A DNA stretch of 64,000 bases from assembly GCA_965230985.1 (NCBI GenBank), contig OZ246399.1:434001-498000 (forward strand). The letters run 5' to 3'. Both the position numbers and the translations under genes were made by a program. Under the pieces are notes generated by a model. The model was given only the letters and a program-made list of their open reading frames with translations. It made no database searches and had not been told where the DNA came from. How positions within the stretch are numbered: position 1 is the first letter of the stretch; the number at the start of each line of letters is the position of its first letter. Below are positions 44,785 to 53,679 of the stretch, in pieces. The stretch comes from UBA2211 sp035404185 (GTDB lineage Bacteria > Patescibacteriota > Minisyncoccia > Minisyncoccales > Minisyncoccaceae).

Positions 44785-46045
44785 TTTTTCCTATCAAATA
44801 ATTCCATCTATAATCTACTATTTTGATGTTAGTAAAAGAGCCTATTTTTCCTCTATCTATCACCACTGCCCTGCCCGATTCAGTCCTGGCTAGGTACTTA
44901 CCCTTTCTTTTTTCAATAATCAAAACATTAAATTTCTTTCCTAAGTATTTTTTATTCTTCTCTATGTTTAAATTTTCAAATAGTTCGGTTAATATTCTTG
45001 ACCTTTCTTTTTTAATCCTGTCAGGAATATCTTTTAGATTAAAATCAGGAGTCCCCTTTCTTTTAGAAAATTTGAAAATATGAATTATATCTGGTTTTAT
45101 TTTTTTAATAACTTTTATTGTTTTATTAAAAGACTCCTCGTTTTCTAAAGGATGGCCGACAATAATGTCAGTAGCAATAATTCCATCCTTGAATTTTTCT
45201 TTAAATAATTGGGTGACGTTTATAAAATCTGAAACCGAATATCCCCTATTCATACTTTTCAACAACTCATCATCTCCTGATTGTAATGGAATATGGATAA
45301 ACTTATATATCTTTTCCGATTCATATGTTTTTAAAAGATTTTTAATCATCTTTGCGGTATATCCTGGATTCATCATCCCTAATTTAATTTTAAAATCTCC
45401 TTCTATCTTTGTTAATTTTTTTAATAATTCAGGAAGCATCTGACTACCTTTTTCTATTCCATAGACAGAAAGGTCTTGAGAAGTTAATTGTATTTCTTTA
45501 AAACCAGAAGAAATAACTGATTCTGCTTCTTTAATAATATTGGCAACATCGAAAGAGTTTAATTCTTTTCTGGCAAACCTAGTAGCACAATAAGAACAAG
45601 AGCCTAAGCATCCTTCAGCAATAGGAATAATTGCCGAACAAGATTCCCTTTCTCCCCTTTTCTTTTTAAAACAAAAAATTGACTTATCAATCTTTTTTTT
45701 CTTAACATCAACAGCCCTCTCTCCTTTCATTATTTTTTTAATAATTGAAGAAATAGAAGAGATGTTTGTTGGTCCAATTATTCCATCGGCTACTTTAGAA
45801 CATTCTTTAAACGATATTAAAGGCAAGCAACCAGAGATAATAATTTTTTTACCTTTTTTCTTTAACTCAACAGCTTCTTTCAATATTTTTCTTTCTGTTT
45901 TTTCAACCACCCCGCAAGTATTTAAAACAACAAAATCAGCTTCTTCTTTTGAAGACTCTACATGATCTTTTAATAATAGTCCTCTAATCAGCTCAGAATC
46001 AGCTTGATTAAGTTTGCAACCATATGTTTTGAGATAGAAATTCAT
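44768..46045 (-). CDS. tRNA methylthiotransferase, archaeal/eukaryotic (CDKAL1) type
   Basis: 425 aa. N-terminal UPF0004 domain with Cys in YGCKLNQADSE, LNTCGV and SGCLP; radical SAM motif CLGSCSYC; then LTSQDLSVYG, GMMNPGY, HIPLQSGDDELL and MNRGYSV; C-terminal TRAM domain. EGCLGSCSYC...LTSQD and the N-terminal NQADSE are closest in memory to e-MtaB/CDKAL1 enzymes, which make ms2t6A37 in ANN-decoding tRNAs, rather than to bacterial MtaB. Its ATG lies one base after the 3' end of tRNA-Gly. Confidence 0.82.
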   Translation of the reverse strand: MNFYLKTYGCKLNQADSELIRGLLLKDHVESSKEEADFVVLNTCGVVEKTERKILKEAVELKKKGKKIIISGCLPLISFKECSKVADGIIGPTNISSISSIIKKIMKGERAVDVKKKKIDKSIFCFKKKRGERESCSAIIPIAEGCLGSCSYCATRFARKELNSFDVANIIKEAESVISSGFKEIQLTSQDLSVYGIEKGSQMLPELLKKLTKIEGDFKIKLGMMNPGYTAKMIKNLLKTYESEKIYKFIHIPLQSGDDELLKSMNRGYSVSDFINVTQLFKEKFKDGIIATDIIVGHPLENEESFNKTIKVIKKIKPDIIHIFKFSKRKGTPDFNLKDIPDRIKKERSRILTELFENLNIEKNKKYLGKKFNVLIIEKRKGKYLARTESGRAVVIDRGKIGSFTNIKIVDYRWNYLIGKIDKIQ

Positions 46046-46046
46046 G

Positions 46047-46117
46047 AGCGAGATACCAGAATCGGACTGGCGCCCTTTGCTTGGGAAGCAAATGTACTGC
46101 CACTATACTAATCTCGC
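46047..46117 (-). tRNA. tRNA-Gly (anticodon CCC)
   Basis: Minus strand: acceptor GCGAGAT/ATCTCGC, D-arm with AGTGGCAGT, anticodon stem TTTGC/GCAAA with loop TTCCCAA (anticodon CCC), T-loop TCCGATT, discriminator T as in many tRNA-Gly. CCA is not encoded. One base separates the discriminator from the methylthiotransferase ATG. Confidence 0.9.
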
Positions 46118-46220
46118 TAATAATACAATCTTAGGGTATTTTCTTTGTTTTTTCAACAAGGATATGCAATTTTTATTAAATGTATTATAATGAATATATA
46201 ATAATTAATAATTAAAAAAC

Positions 46221-46958
46221 ATGAAAATATTTGAAAACAGGTTCTTTCAGTTTTTAATCGTCGTTTTAGTAATAATGGTTATTGCTTTTCTTGCTGCTTC
46301 AATTAGCGAGAAAAGCCAAGCTAGTGAAAATAAAATTACAGTTTCTGGAACAGGCGAAGTTTACGCTACTCCCGATGTTGGCTTGATAGATATATCAGTA
46401 AAGACAGAAGGTATTGATGTTGCAACTGCAACTAATGATAATGCTGTAAAAATGAACAACATCTTATCATTTATTAAAGGTCAAGGAGTAGAAGAAAAAG
46501 ATATTAAAACAACAGGATTTAATATTAATCCTTATTATGAATGGAGTGATAAAACAGGAAAGAGAACCTTAACTGGATACGAAGTTACTCAAACTATTAA
46601 TGTAAAGATTAGAGATTTGACTAAAATAGGAGCTATAATTTCTGGAGCAACAGAAAAGGGAGCCAACGATATTAGCAGCCTTTCATTTATCGTTGATGAT
46701 GATGAAAAGGTAAAAGAAGATGCTAAGAATTTAGCTATTAAGGATGCTAAAGAAAAAGCTAAAAATCTAGAAAAATCTTTAGGAGTAAAGATGGTTAAAA
46801 TTGTTAGTTTCTCAGATAGCTTTAGCACTCCATACGTATACGATTATACCAATTCTTATAAAATGGAGGCGGCGGGTGCAGGAGTTGTTTCTCCAACCAT
46901 ACAAACAGGAGAAAACAAGATTACTTCAACAGTAACAATTACTTATTCATTTAAGTAA
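46221..46958 (+). CDS. SIMPL (DUF541) domain secreted or anchored protein
   Basis: 245 aa. Membrane helix or signal anchor at residues 9-28. ITVSGTGEVYATPDVG is the SIMPL-domain start, followed by IKTTGFNINP and the GYEVTQTINVKIRDL strand. Members include BP26/OMP28-like envelope proteins of unclear function. Ends at a bidirectional terminator. Confidence 0.88.
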   Translation: MKIFENRFFQFLIVVLVIMVIAFLAASISEKSQASENKITVSGTGEVYATPDVGLIDISVKTEGIDVATATNDNAVKMNNILSFIKGQGVEEKDIKTTGFNINPYYEWSDKTGKRTLTGYEVTQTINVKIRDLTKIGAIISGATEKGANDISSLSFIVDDDEKVKEDAKNLAIKDAKEKAKNLEKSLGVKMVKIVSFSDSFSTPYVYDYTNSYKMEAAGAGVVSPTIQTGENKITSTVTITYSFK

Positions 46959-46960
46959 AA

Positions 46961-46988
46961 AAAAGAAAGACCCGAAAGGGTCTTTTTT
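46961..46988. terminator. Bidirectional terminator between the SIMPL gene and mnmA
   Basis: AAAGACCC-GAAA-GGGTCTTT with T-runs on both strands; serves two convergent genes. Confidence 0.9.
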
Positions 46989-46989
46989 G

Positions 46990-48081
46990 TTATATATTTT
47001 TATCAATTATTCCTCCACCAGCAACAACATCTTTATTGTAAAAGACAATTGACTGACCAGGCGTAACTGCAAATTGAGGTTTAGTAAAATCCAAGACAGC
47101 CTTATTTTTATCTTTTGAAATAAAGTTAGCTTTAGCTAATTCAGCACCATAACGTATCTTTACTTTAATTTTGTCTTTAGTTAAATTAAACGGAACTATC
47201 CAATTAATATTTTTGACTGATACCCTATTAAAGAAAGCAAGACGTCTTGGTCCAACAACAATACTATTTTTTTTAGAATCTATTTTAAGAACATAATATG
47301 GCTCTTTCAATCCTCCGATATTAATATTTTTTCTCTGTCCAAGAGTGTAATTAGTGATTCCCTTGTGTTCTCCTAATATTTTACCGTTATAATCAATAAT
47401 CATCCCTGTTTTTCCAGACGGAAGTAATTCTGAATAACTATCACATTCTACAAAATTTTGACTCTCTTGTTTGTTAGCATATTCCTTAAATCCATTTTTC
47501 AGAGCAAATTGTTTAATATCTTTTTTCTTTTTTGAACCCAAAGGAAACATTATTTTTGCTAATTGATTCTGTTTTAATCGGTAAAGAAAATATGATTGAT
47601 CTTTGTTTTTGTCTAATCCCTTTTTTAAAAGGTATAACCCTTTCTTTTTATCAAAAGAAACTCTGGCATAATGCCCAGTTGCAAAGTAGTCAAACTTGAT
47701 TCCACTTTTCATTGCTTTATCAATAAGGAGTCCGAACTTTATTTTTGAGTTGCACATGACACAAGGATTAGGAGTTTTTCCTTTTTGATACTCTCCTTTA
47801 AAATAATCTATAACTGATTTTTGATATTCTTCTTGTAAGTTTATTACGTGATGTTCTATCCCAATCATTTTAGCGGCTTTTTTTGCGTCAATGATGTTGT
47901 ATTTTTCATTTGGTCCGTAACATCCGCTACTCGTTCCCTTAATATTGGGATTATTATCCCAAATCTGCATTGTTAGTCCAATAACATTATATCCCTTGTT
48001 TTTCAGTATTAGTGCGGTCATAGTTGAGTCAACTCCCCCACTCATTCCAACGGCTACAGTTTTTATTTCTTTTGTCTTCAT
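46990..48081 (-). CDS. mnmA: tRNA-specific 2-thiouridylase
   Basis: 363 aa from ATG 48081, chosen because it overlaps the upstream stop codon as ATGA. PP-loop VGMSGGVDST, NPCVMCNSKIKF, and FATGHYAR. It transfers sulfur, probably from the NifS persulfide, to U34 of Lys/Glu/Gln tRNAs; tRNA-Lys(TTT) and tRNA-Gln(TTG) are in this window. The first motif is CxxC where E. coli has DxxC. The usual SQDICF Cys is displaced: here it reads SQNFVEC. This may indicate the Fe-S-dependent subtype. Confidence 0.9.
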   Translation of the reverse strand: MKTKEIKTVAVGMSGGVDSTMTALILKNKGYNVIGLTMQIWDNNPNIKGTSSGCYGPNEKYNIIDAKKAAKMIGIEHHVINLQEEYQKSVIDYFKGEYQKGKTPNPCVMCNSKIKFGLLIDKAMKSGIKFDYFATGHYARVSFDKKKGLYLLKKGLDKNKDQSYFLYRLKQNQLAKIMFPLGSKKKKDIKQFALKNGFKEYANKQESQNFVECDSYSELLPSGKTGMIIDYNGKILGEHKGITNYTLGQRKNINIGGLKEPYYVLKIDSKKNSIVVGPRRLAFFNRVSVKNINWIVPFNLTKDKIKVKIRYGAELAKANFISKDKNKAVLDFTKPQFAVTPGQSIVFYNKDVVAGGGIIDKNI

Positions 48082-48557
48082 ATCGAATAAATATATAGGA
48101 ATTTTTCCCACTCATCAATGCATTTTTCTGCCAAATCAATTACGTCAATTAATGTTCCAAATTCTTGAACGTCGATACCGAATCTATTCTCTTTTCTAAA
48201 AGGATCATAGTAACGAACAATAGGTGTTAAGATATTAGAATTATCATCGATTTTGTGTTCAACTAGATGATTCTGAGGTTCGTACTTGTCTATAGTTTTG
48301 TGTTTTTGTTTGTTGGCTATATCTCTGCAAAGAGACAATGAAAAACTTCCAGAAATAAAAATATCAATATCTCTTCTGCGATAGCGGCTTTCAGCTAGCC
48401 AATCGCGCAAATGATAGCATTGTATAAAAAAAGAAGTAAAAGCATCTATGGCTTTTTCGAAATTATCATCCGAAGAAGTCGAAAAACGTTCGATGTCTTC
48501 TTCTAAACGTTTTATCCTGTCTAATTGTTCTTGATATGGGAAAATGTATTTATCCAT
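48078..48557 (-). CDS. Hypothetical 159-aa protein
   Basis: Helical N-terminal half (a coiled-coil-like stretch at residues 10-35), then FFIQCYHLRDWL and SLSLCRDIANKQKHK. A Cys-Arg-Asp-x-x-Asn-x-x-Lys-His pattern of this kind occurs in a widespread uncharacterised family; no function is assigned. It overlaps mnmA by four bases, so translation is coupled. Confidence 0.6.
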   Translation of the reverse strand: MDKYIFPYQEQLDRIKRLEEDIERFSTSSDDNFEKAIDAFTSFFIQCYHLRDWLAESRYRRRDIDIFISGSFSLSLCRDIANKQKHKTIDKYEPQNHLVEHKIDDNSNILTPIVRYYDPFRKENRFGIDVQEFGTLIDVIDLAEKCIDEWEKFLYIYSI

Positions 48558-48616
48558 TTGATTTTTATCTTATGGATAAATTAACACAAGATAATAAAAA
48601 TAACAATAAAATTATA

Positions 48617-48781
48617 TTATTTAGCCAAAAATTGGAAAGCATAGTAAATTAGGAATGCTGGCCAGACTAATGCTTTTAGGAATCCAAGGATTACTAACCA
48701 GAATGTTGTTGCGTTGCTAATAAAATAGATAGCTGCACCGATAAAACCAAGACCATAAACAGCTGAATTACTTTGGTTCAT
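48617..48781 (-). CDS. Small membrane protein, 54 aa
   Basis: ORF from ATG 48781 to TAA 48617. Two hydrophobic stretches (YGLGFIGAAIYFIS and FWLVILGFLKALVWPAFLIY) suggest one or two membrane helices with almost no soluble part. TATAAT lies about 30 nt upstream. Small hydrophobic proteins of this type are frequent in CPR genomes; function unknown. Confidence 0.6.
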   Translation of the reverse strand: MNQSNSAVYGLGFIGAAIYFISNATTFWLVILGFLKALVWPAFLIYYAFQFLAK

Positions 48782-48858
48782 ATTTTTTTATAATCATTAT
48801 TATTAAATTTATTATATCATAAACAAAAACCGACAAAAGTCGGTTTTTAATCTATAAT

Positions 48859-49672
48859 TTATTTTGAAAATAATTTAAACATCCAGCCTAACAAACTAAA
48901 ACCTTGTTGTGAGTCGTTTAATATTTCCTGAAGTTGAACATTAACCTGCTCAAGAATTTGAATTTGATTTTTTAATATTTGTGCATCACCTTCATTACTG
49001 ATCTGGCCCATGATTTGATTTAAAGTTTGAATTTTTTCTTGATTTTGGTCTAAAATTTTTTCTGCTCTATTAATTTTTCCATAATTGGGTCCGACAACGA
49101 GCTTTACAAAAATATTTCTATTTTGAATTTTTTCTAAACTAGATTCTATTTGTTCTTGATTAGCGTTTTGTTCTTGAGCAATGGTTCTAACTTGTTGACC
49201 AATTCCTCCGTTTCTATCAGCTAATTGAAGCATCTCTTGAACTGCATTAGCAACCTGGCTTCTTCTTTCTTGAGCAATTTTTGTTTTTATTGATTCTTCA
49301 TTTTCTACGTTATCAGTAGGATTATTATTTTGATTTTGTACTTGATTGCCAGTACCTGTACCGTCCTGTAATTGTTGCTGGGTTTGTACTTGATTGCCAG
49401 TACCTGTACCGTCCTGTAATTGTTGCTGGGTTTGTACNNNNNNNNNNNNNNNNNNNNNNNNNNNNNNNNNNNNNNNNNNNNNNNNNNNNNNNNNNNNNNN
49501 NNNNNNNNNNNNNNNNNNNNNNNNNNNNNNNNNNNNNTTGATTGCCAGTACCTGTACCGTCCTGTAATTGTTGTTGGGTTGGAGTTCCAGCATTATTAGA
49601 TCCTATGGCCCCTACATTTAAAGCGACACATGTACTTGCTATTAAAATTAGTGCAAAAAGTTTTATGTTCAT
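48859..49672 (-). CDS. Secreted protein with 16-residue tandem repeats, broken by an assembly gap
   Basis: Starts at 49672 with a signal peptide (about 22 residues), then repeats of 16 aa (QTQQQLQDGTGTGNQV), 48 bp each; units are visible at 49338, 49386 and 49434, and one lies beyond the gap. A 100-N block covers 49438-49537 and puts the two sides out of frame, which reflects unknown gap size and not a frameshift. The C-terminal half is Gln/Asn-rich and coiled-coil-like, ending in a hydrophobic LLGWMFKLFSK. Repeat number cannot be known from this sequence. Confidence 0.75.
49338..49560. repeat. 48-bp tandem repeat with 100-N gap inside
   Basis: Two full identical 48-bp units (49338-49385 and 49386-49433), the start of a third, then N 49438-49537, then the repeat sequence resumes. 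The gap is probably an assembly collapse of this repeat. Confidence 0.9.
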
Positions 49673-49751
49673 TTTTTATTAATTATTGTTAATAATCCTA
49701 AACCTTTATTTATTATACAGCATCAATACAAATGCGTCTATATCAGCTATC

Positions 49752-50108
49752 TTATTTATCTAAACAATCTTTTAATTTAACAATTTCTTTAATAGAAGGT
49801 ATTGCGCCAGCAACAATTTCATTTGCCCTATCTTCTCCCAGTATAGAAATAGCACATTTTTTCTGTGAATCACTAATTTCTGTAGGGATGTCTTTAGGGT
49901 CTATTCCAATTGATTCAAAAATTGCTTCTTGTTGAGTCGTTAAATATGGATGATCATATGTGCTTGTAGGATTATTATTAAATAACACAGGAATTAATTT
50001 TGTAACATCTATTCCATATGGCTTTATAATAATTAAAGTAATAGCAGCTATGATTAATAACAAAAAAATTGCACCTAGAACCAAAAACACAGCTTTAATA
50101 ATTTGCAT
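49752..50108 (-). CDS. Hypothetical anchored protein, 118 aa
   Basis: N-terminal membrane helix (residues 5-28), then an extracytoplasmic domain with two Cys (CAISILGEDRANEIVAGA and KLKDCLDK) that could form a disulfide. No family recognised. Co-oriented with the DUF4405-like gene upstream, 12 nt apart. Confidence 0.6.
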   Translation of the reverse strand: MQIIKAVFLVLGAIFLLLIIAAITLIIIKPYGIDVTKLIPVLFNNNPTSTYDHPYLTTQQEAIFESIGIDPKDIPTEISDSQKKCAISILGEDRANEIVAGAIPSIKEIVKLKDCLDK

Positions 50109-50120
50109 ATTTTTATTATT

Positions 50121-50381
50121 TTATTTTTTATTTAAAAATAAACTTTTAATAATTTGCCAGTGTAAAATTAAATGAATAATAATAAATCCCAAAAAAATTA
50201 AAGAAGATGCGATGTGTATATCTGACCAATCATGACGAGATAAGTTCAAAAATAGAGAATATCCACTTTTTTTAAACCCTTGGCCTGATGGCAAAATTAG
50301 CCAAACAATGATTGCAGAAAAAGAAGAAATAAATAAGAATACAGAGCTAATTAAATCAATTATCACGTTTTTATTTTTCAT
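50121..50381 (-). CDS. DUF4405-like small membrane protein
   Basis: 86 aa with two membrane helices. The HDWSDIHIASSLIFLGFIIIHLILHW arrangement, with His residues at helix ends (WSDIH, IHLILHW), resembles DUF4405/cytochrome-b-like domains that may bind haem. Function not known. Confidence 0.7.
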   Translation of the reverse strand: MKNKNVIIDLISSVFLFISSFSAIIVWLILPSGQGFKKSGYSLFLNLSRHDWSDIHIASSLIFLGFIIIHLILHWQIIKSLFLNKK

Positions 50382-50481
50382 AAAATTATTCCATTTTTAA
50401 ATTATACCATAAATAAGAAAACCGATAATATAGGCTTTATTAAGAGTTTGGACAACGGGATTCGAGCTTTAATTTATCTTG

Positions 50482-50554
50482 TGCCCCAAACAGGACTCGA
50501 ACCTGTGACCTTCATCTTAAAAGGATGTTGCTCTACCAACTGAGCTATTGGGGC
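50482..50554 (-). tRNA. tRNA-Lys (anticodon TTT)
   Basis: Minus strand: acceptor GCCCCAA/TTGGGGC, D-arm AGCTCAGTTGGTAGAGC, loop CTTTTAA (anticodon TTT), T-arm CAGGTTCGAGTCCTG, discriminator A. CCA is not encoded. It lies 11 nt after dnaJ on the same strand and may be processed from the heat-shock transcript. Confidence 0.95.
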
Positions 50555-50565
50555 GTAATGAGGGA

Positions 50566-51651
50566 TTAAAGTCCCTCTTTTTTCAATTCTTCTAATAATT
50601 CTTTCTGTCTCTTGGTTAATTTTTCTGGAGTATCGATATTTAATTGTAAATACAGATTTCCTCTACCAATACCTGAAAAATGAGGAATACCCCTTTTAGA
50701 AATTTTGAGTATTTTTCCTGATTCAGTTCCGTTTGGAATTTTAACAATTATTTTTTCTCCTTCTAGGGTGGGTATTTTTATTTTTCCTCCAAGTGTTGCT
50801 TCAGAAAAAGTAATATCTTGCTTTAAGTAAATATCATCTCCATTTCTTTCGAAAATCTTGTGAGGCTTAATGGATATCCTGATATATAGGTCTCCTGCTT
50901 CGCCTCCTCTTTTTCCAGCTTCACCTTTTCCTTTTACCTTAATTATCTGGTTATTGTCAACACCAGCTGGTATATTTATCTTTATTTTTTCTTCTTTTTT
51001 AATCCTTCCTTCTCCATGACAAACATTACAAGGTTTTTCTGGTTTTACTCCTTCTCCATGACAATCAGGGCAAATGACATATTGACTGATAGTTCCTAAA
51101 AATGTTTTTCTAATTTCTTGGACTCTTCCTGTTCCTCTACAGGTGAAACATTCTTTTACTGAGGTTCCTGGTTCAGCGCCACTGCCCCCGCATCTTTCAC
51201 AAGTAGATTTTTTAGTGATAAAGATTTCTTTTTCTTGGTTACGAAGAATTGATTCTAGGTCAAGCTCTAAAATCATTTCCAGATTATTACCTTTTCTAGT
51301 GTCTTTTTGTTTTCTTCTTCCCGTACTAAAGCCTCCACTAAACATATTGAAGATATCTTCAATATTGCCAAAATCACCTCCCATGCCACCCATGATATCT
51401 TCCCAGTTAACATTTTGCTGATTAAAGCCTCCTTGAGCGCCATTGAATGTTTTTCCAAAGCGATCATACTGAGATCTTTTGTCTTTATCAGACAAGGTTT
51501 GATAGGCTTCATTAATTTCTTTGAACTTAGCTTCATCTCCCCCTTTTTTATCAGGATGATACTGATGAGCTAATTTGTAATAAGCCTTCTTTATATCCTC
51601 AGGTGAGGCATTCTTTTCTACTCCTAAAATATTGTAATAGTCTTTTGACAT
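50566..51651 (-). CDS. dnaJ: Chaperone protein DnaJ
   Basis: 361 aa from ATG 51651 (MSKDYYNILGV). J-domain with HPDK, Gly/Phe-rich linker, four CxxCxGxG zinc repeats, C-terminal substrate-binding domains. Co-chaperone of DnaK, lying downstream of it on the same strand. Confidence 0.95.
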   Translation of the reverse strand: MSKDYYNILGVEKNASPEDIKKAYYKLAHQYHPDKKGGDEAKFKEINEAYQTLSDKDKRSQYDRFGKTFNGAQGGFNQQNVNWEDIMGGMGGDFGNIEDIFNMFSGGFSTGRRKQKDTRKGNNLEMILELDLESILRNQEKEIFITKKSTCERCGGSGAEPGTSVKECFTCRGTGRVQEIRKTFLGTISQYVICPDCHGEGVKPEKPCNVCHGEGRIKKEEKIKINIPAGVDNNQIIKVKGKGEAGKRGGEAGDLYIRISIKPHKIFERNGDDIYLKQDITFSEATLGGKIKIPTLEGEKIIVKIPNGTESGKILKISKRGIPHFSGIGRGNLYLQLNIDTPEKLTKRQKELLEELKKEGL

Positions 51652-51707
51652 GGCAATAAATAAGAAAGGCAAAATTATTCATTTTGCCATTCTCATAATT
51701 TTTTAAA

Positions 51708-53606
51708 TTATTCTTTTTCAGTTTCAGCTTCGGGTGCATTCTCAGGACCTTCTTCTTTCTTTGGTTCCTGATTTTGAGTCGCTTGATACATAGCGGCACC
51801 GACTTTCTGAATGGCTTGGGATAGTTCTTCTGTTTTTTTCTTTATATCCTCTATATTATCACCATCCTTAACTTTTTTCAATTCAGAAATCTTGTCCTCT
51901 ACTTCTTTTTTAGCTTCGGCTGTAACTTTATCTCCAGCATCTTTGATTGTTTTTTCTGATTGGTAGATTAAGTTGTCAGCGATATTTTTTACCTCAATCG
52001 ATTCTTTTTTCTTTTGGTCTTCGGCAGCATGGACTTCAGCATCCTTTTTCATTTTTTCAATATCTTCTTTGGATATTCCAATTGAGCCCTCAACCTTAAT
52101 TGATTGAGATTTATTCGAAGCTTTATCAATTGCGGTTACAGTCAAAATTCCGCTAGCATCAATATCGAATTTAACTTCCACCTGAGGAATACCCCTTGGT
52201 GCTGGAGGAATACCATCTAAAACAAACTTGCCTAGAGAGCGATTATCAGAAGCCATTGATCTTTCTCCCTGCAAGACATTTATTTCAACTGAAGGTTGGT
52301 TGTCTACTGCAGTTGAAAAAACCTGTGAACCAGTAGTAGGAATGGTAGTGTTTTTCATAATCATTGGAGTTGAAACGCCTCCTAGGGTTTCTATTCCTAG
52401 TGATAATGGCAAGACATCAAGCAATAAGACGCTTTTAATATCTCCTTCGGGAGTTCTGCCTTCTTCTTTAGCCGTTAATATTTCTGCTTCAATTGCAGCA
52501 CCAATAGCAACTACTTCTTCGGGATTAATTGATTTATTCGGTTCTTTGCCGAAGAAATTCTTAACTGCATCTCTGGCAGCAGGAATCAATGTTGTTCCTC
52601 CGACAAGAATAACTTCATTGATTTCATTCTTGTCCATCTTAATTTCTTCTAAGGTTTTTTTAACCCTATCAACTGATCTAGTGATTAAATCATTAGTCAT
52701 TGAATCGAATTGAGATCTAGATAGTTTGTATTCTAAGTGTTTAGGACCATCAGCGTCAGAAGTAATAAAAGGAAGATTGATATTTGTCTCCATTGCGCTA
52801 GATAATTCAGTCTTGGCTTTTTCAGCCGCTTCTTTTAGTCTCTGTAGGGCTAAAGCATCTTTTAATAAATCAATTCCCTGTTCTTTTTTAAATTCAGTTA
52901 AAATCCAATCGATTATTCTTTGATCGAAATCATTTCCTCCTAAATGAGCTTCTCCACCGGTAGCTAATACTTCAACTACATCGGGAGAAACATCAAGGAT
53001 AGTTACGTCAAACGTACCTCCTCCAAAATCATATACTAATATTTTTTGAGCATCTTTTTTACCGAAACCGTAAGCTAAAGCAGCTGCAGTTGGTTCATTG
53101 ATTACTCTCAAAACATTAAAACCAGCAATTTCTCCAGCAGCAATAGTTGCTTTTCTTTGAGAATCATCAAAGTTAGCCGGACAAGTGATAACAACATTCT
53201 TAATATCTTCTCCTAGCTTGTCTTTAGCGTCAGCTTTAATTTTCTGTAAAATCATTGAAGAGATTTCAATTGGGTTGTACCATTTGTCTCCCATTTTAAC
53301 TTCAACTCCACCGTCTGATTTTTCTCTTGTTTCATATGGAAGAAGTTTCAATTCTTTTTGTACTTCGGGGTCAGAAAATCTTCTGCCGATAAATCTTTTT
53401 ACTGCAGAGATAGTATTTTTTGGATTGGTAATGGCTTGTCTTTGAGCAAGAATTCCAACCACTCTTTCCCCTCCCTTGGTCTGAGCGACAATAGAAGGAG
53501 TTAAAATCGAACCTTCTCTATTTTCTAATGCCTTAGGTTCTCCATTTACAATCGAAGCTGATTTTGTAATGGCTGTACCTAGGTCTATTCCTAAAATTTT
53601 TGACAT
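51708..53606 (-). CDS. dnaK: Chaperone protein DnaK
   Basis: 632 aa. GIDLGTAITKSA phosphate loop 1, NEPTAAALAYG, DFGGGTFDVTILD, VGGTTLIPA, substrate-binding VLQGER and KFDIDASGILTV. Hsp70 ATP-driven foldase. Its promoter is overlapped by a CIRCE-like operator, so heat-shock control by HrcA is expected. Confidence 0.97.
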   Translation of the reverse strand: MSKILGIDLGTAITKSASIVNGEPKALENREGSILTPSIVAQTKGGERVVGILAQRQAITNPKNTISAVKRFIGRRFSDPEVQKELKLLPYETREKSDGGVEVKMGDKWYNPIEISSMILQKIKADAKDKLGEDIKNVVITCPANFDDSQRKATIAAGEIAGFNVLRVINEPTAAALAYGFGKKDAQKILVYDFGGGTFDVTILDVSPDVVEVLATGGEAHLGGNDFDQRIIDWILTEFKKEQGIDLLKDALALQRLKEAAEKAKTELSSAMETNINLPFITSDADGPKHLEYKLSRSQFDSMTNDLITRSVDRVKKTLEEIKMDKNEINEVILVGGTTLIPAARDAVKNFFGKEPNKSINPEEVVAIGAAIEAEILTAKEEGRTPEGDIKSVLLLDVLPLSLGIETLGGVSTPMIMKNTTIPTTGSQVFSTAVDNQPSVEINVLQGERSMASDNRSLGKFVLDGIPPAPRGIPQVEVKFDIDASGILTVTAIDKASNKSQSIKVEGSIGISKEDIEKMKKDAEVHAAEDQKKKESIEVKNIADNLIYQSEKTIKDAGDKVTAEAKKEVEDKISELKKVKDGDNIEDIKKKTEELSQAIQKVGAAMYQATQNQEPKKEEGPENAPEAETEKE

Positions 53607-53637
53607 AGTTCTTATATTTTTTTATTCTTATATCTTA

Positions 53638-53675
53638 ATATTATTAAATTATCACTCTAATGTCAAGAGTGATAA
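53638..53675 (-). promoter_or_regulatory. dnaK promoter with CIRCE-like operator
   Basis: Inverted repeat TTATCACTC-N9-GAGTGATAA at 53649-53675 differs from the CIRCE consensus TTAGCACTC-N9-GAGTGCTAA only at one symmetric position. The 9-nt spacer contains the minus-strand -35 TTGACA (53661-53666), followed after 17 nt by TATAAT-like TAATAT (53638-53643). HrcA bound here would block dnaK-dnaJ transcription. Confidence 0.85.
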
Positions 53676-53679
53676 TAAA

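Noticed and set aside
48859..49672. Frameshifted pseudogene
   Set aside because: The frame change falls exactly across 100 N of unknown true length, so no real frameshift can be claimed.
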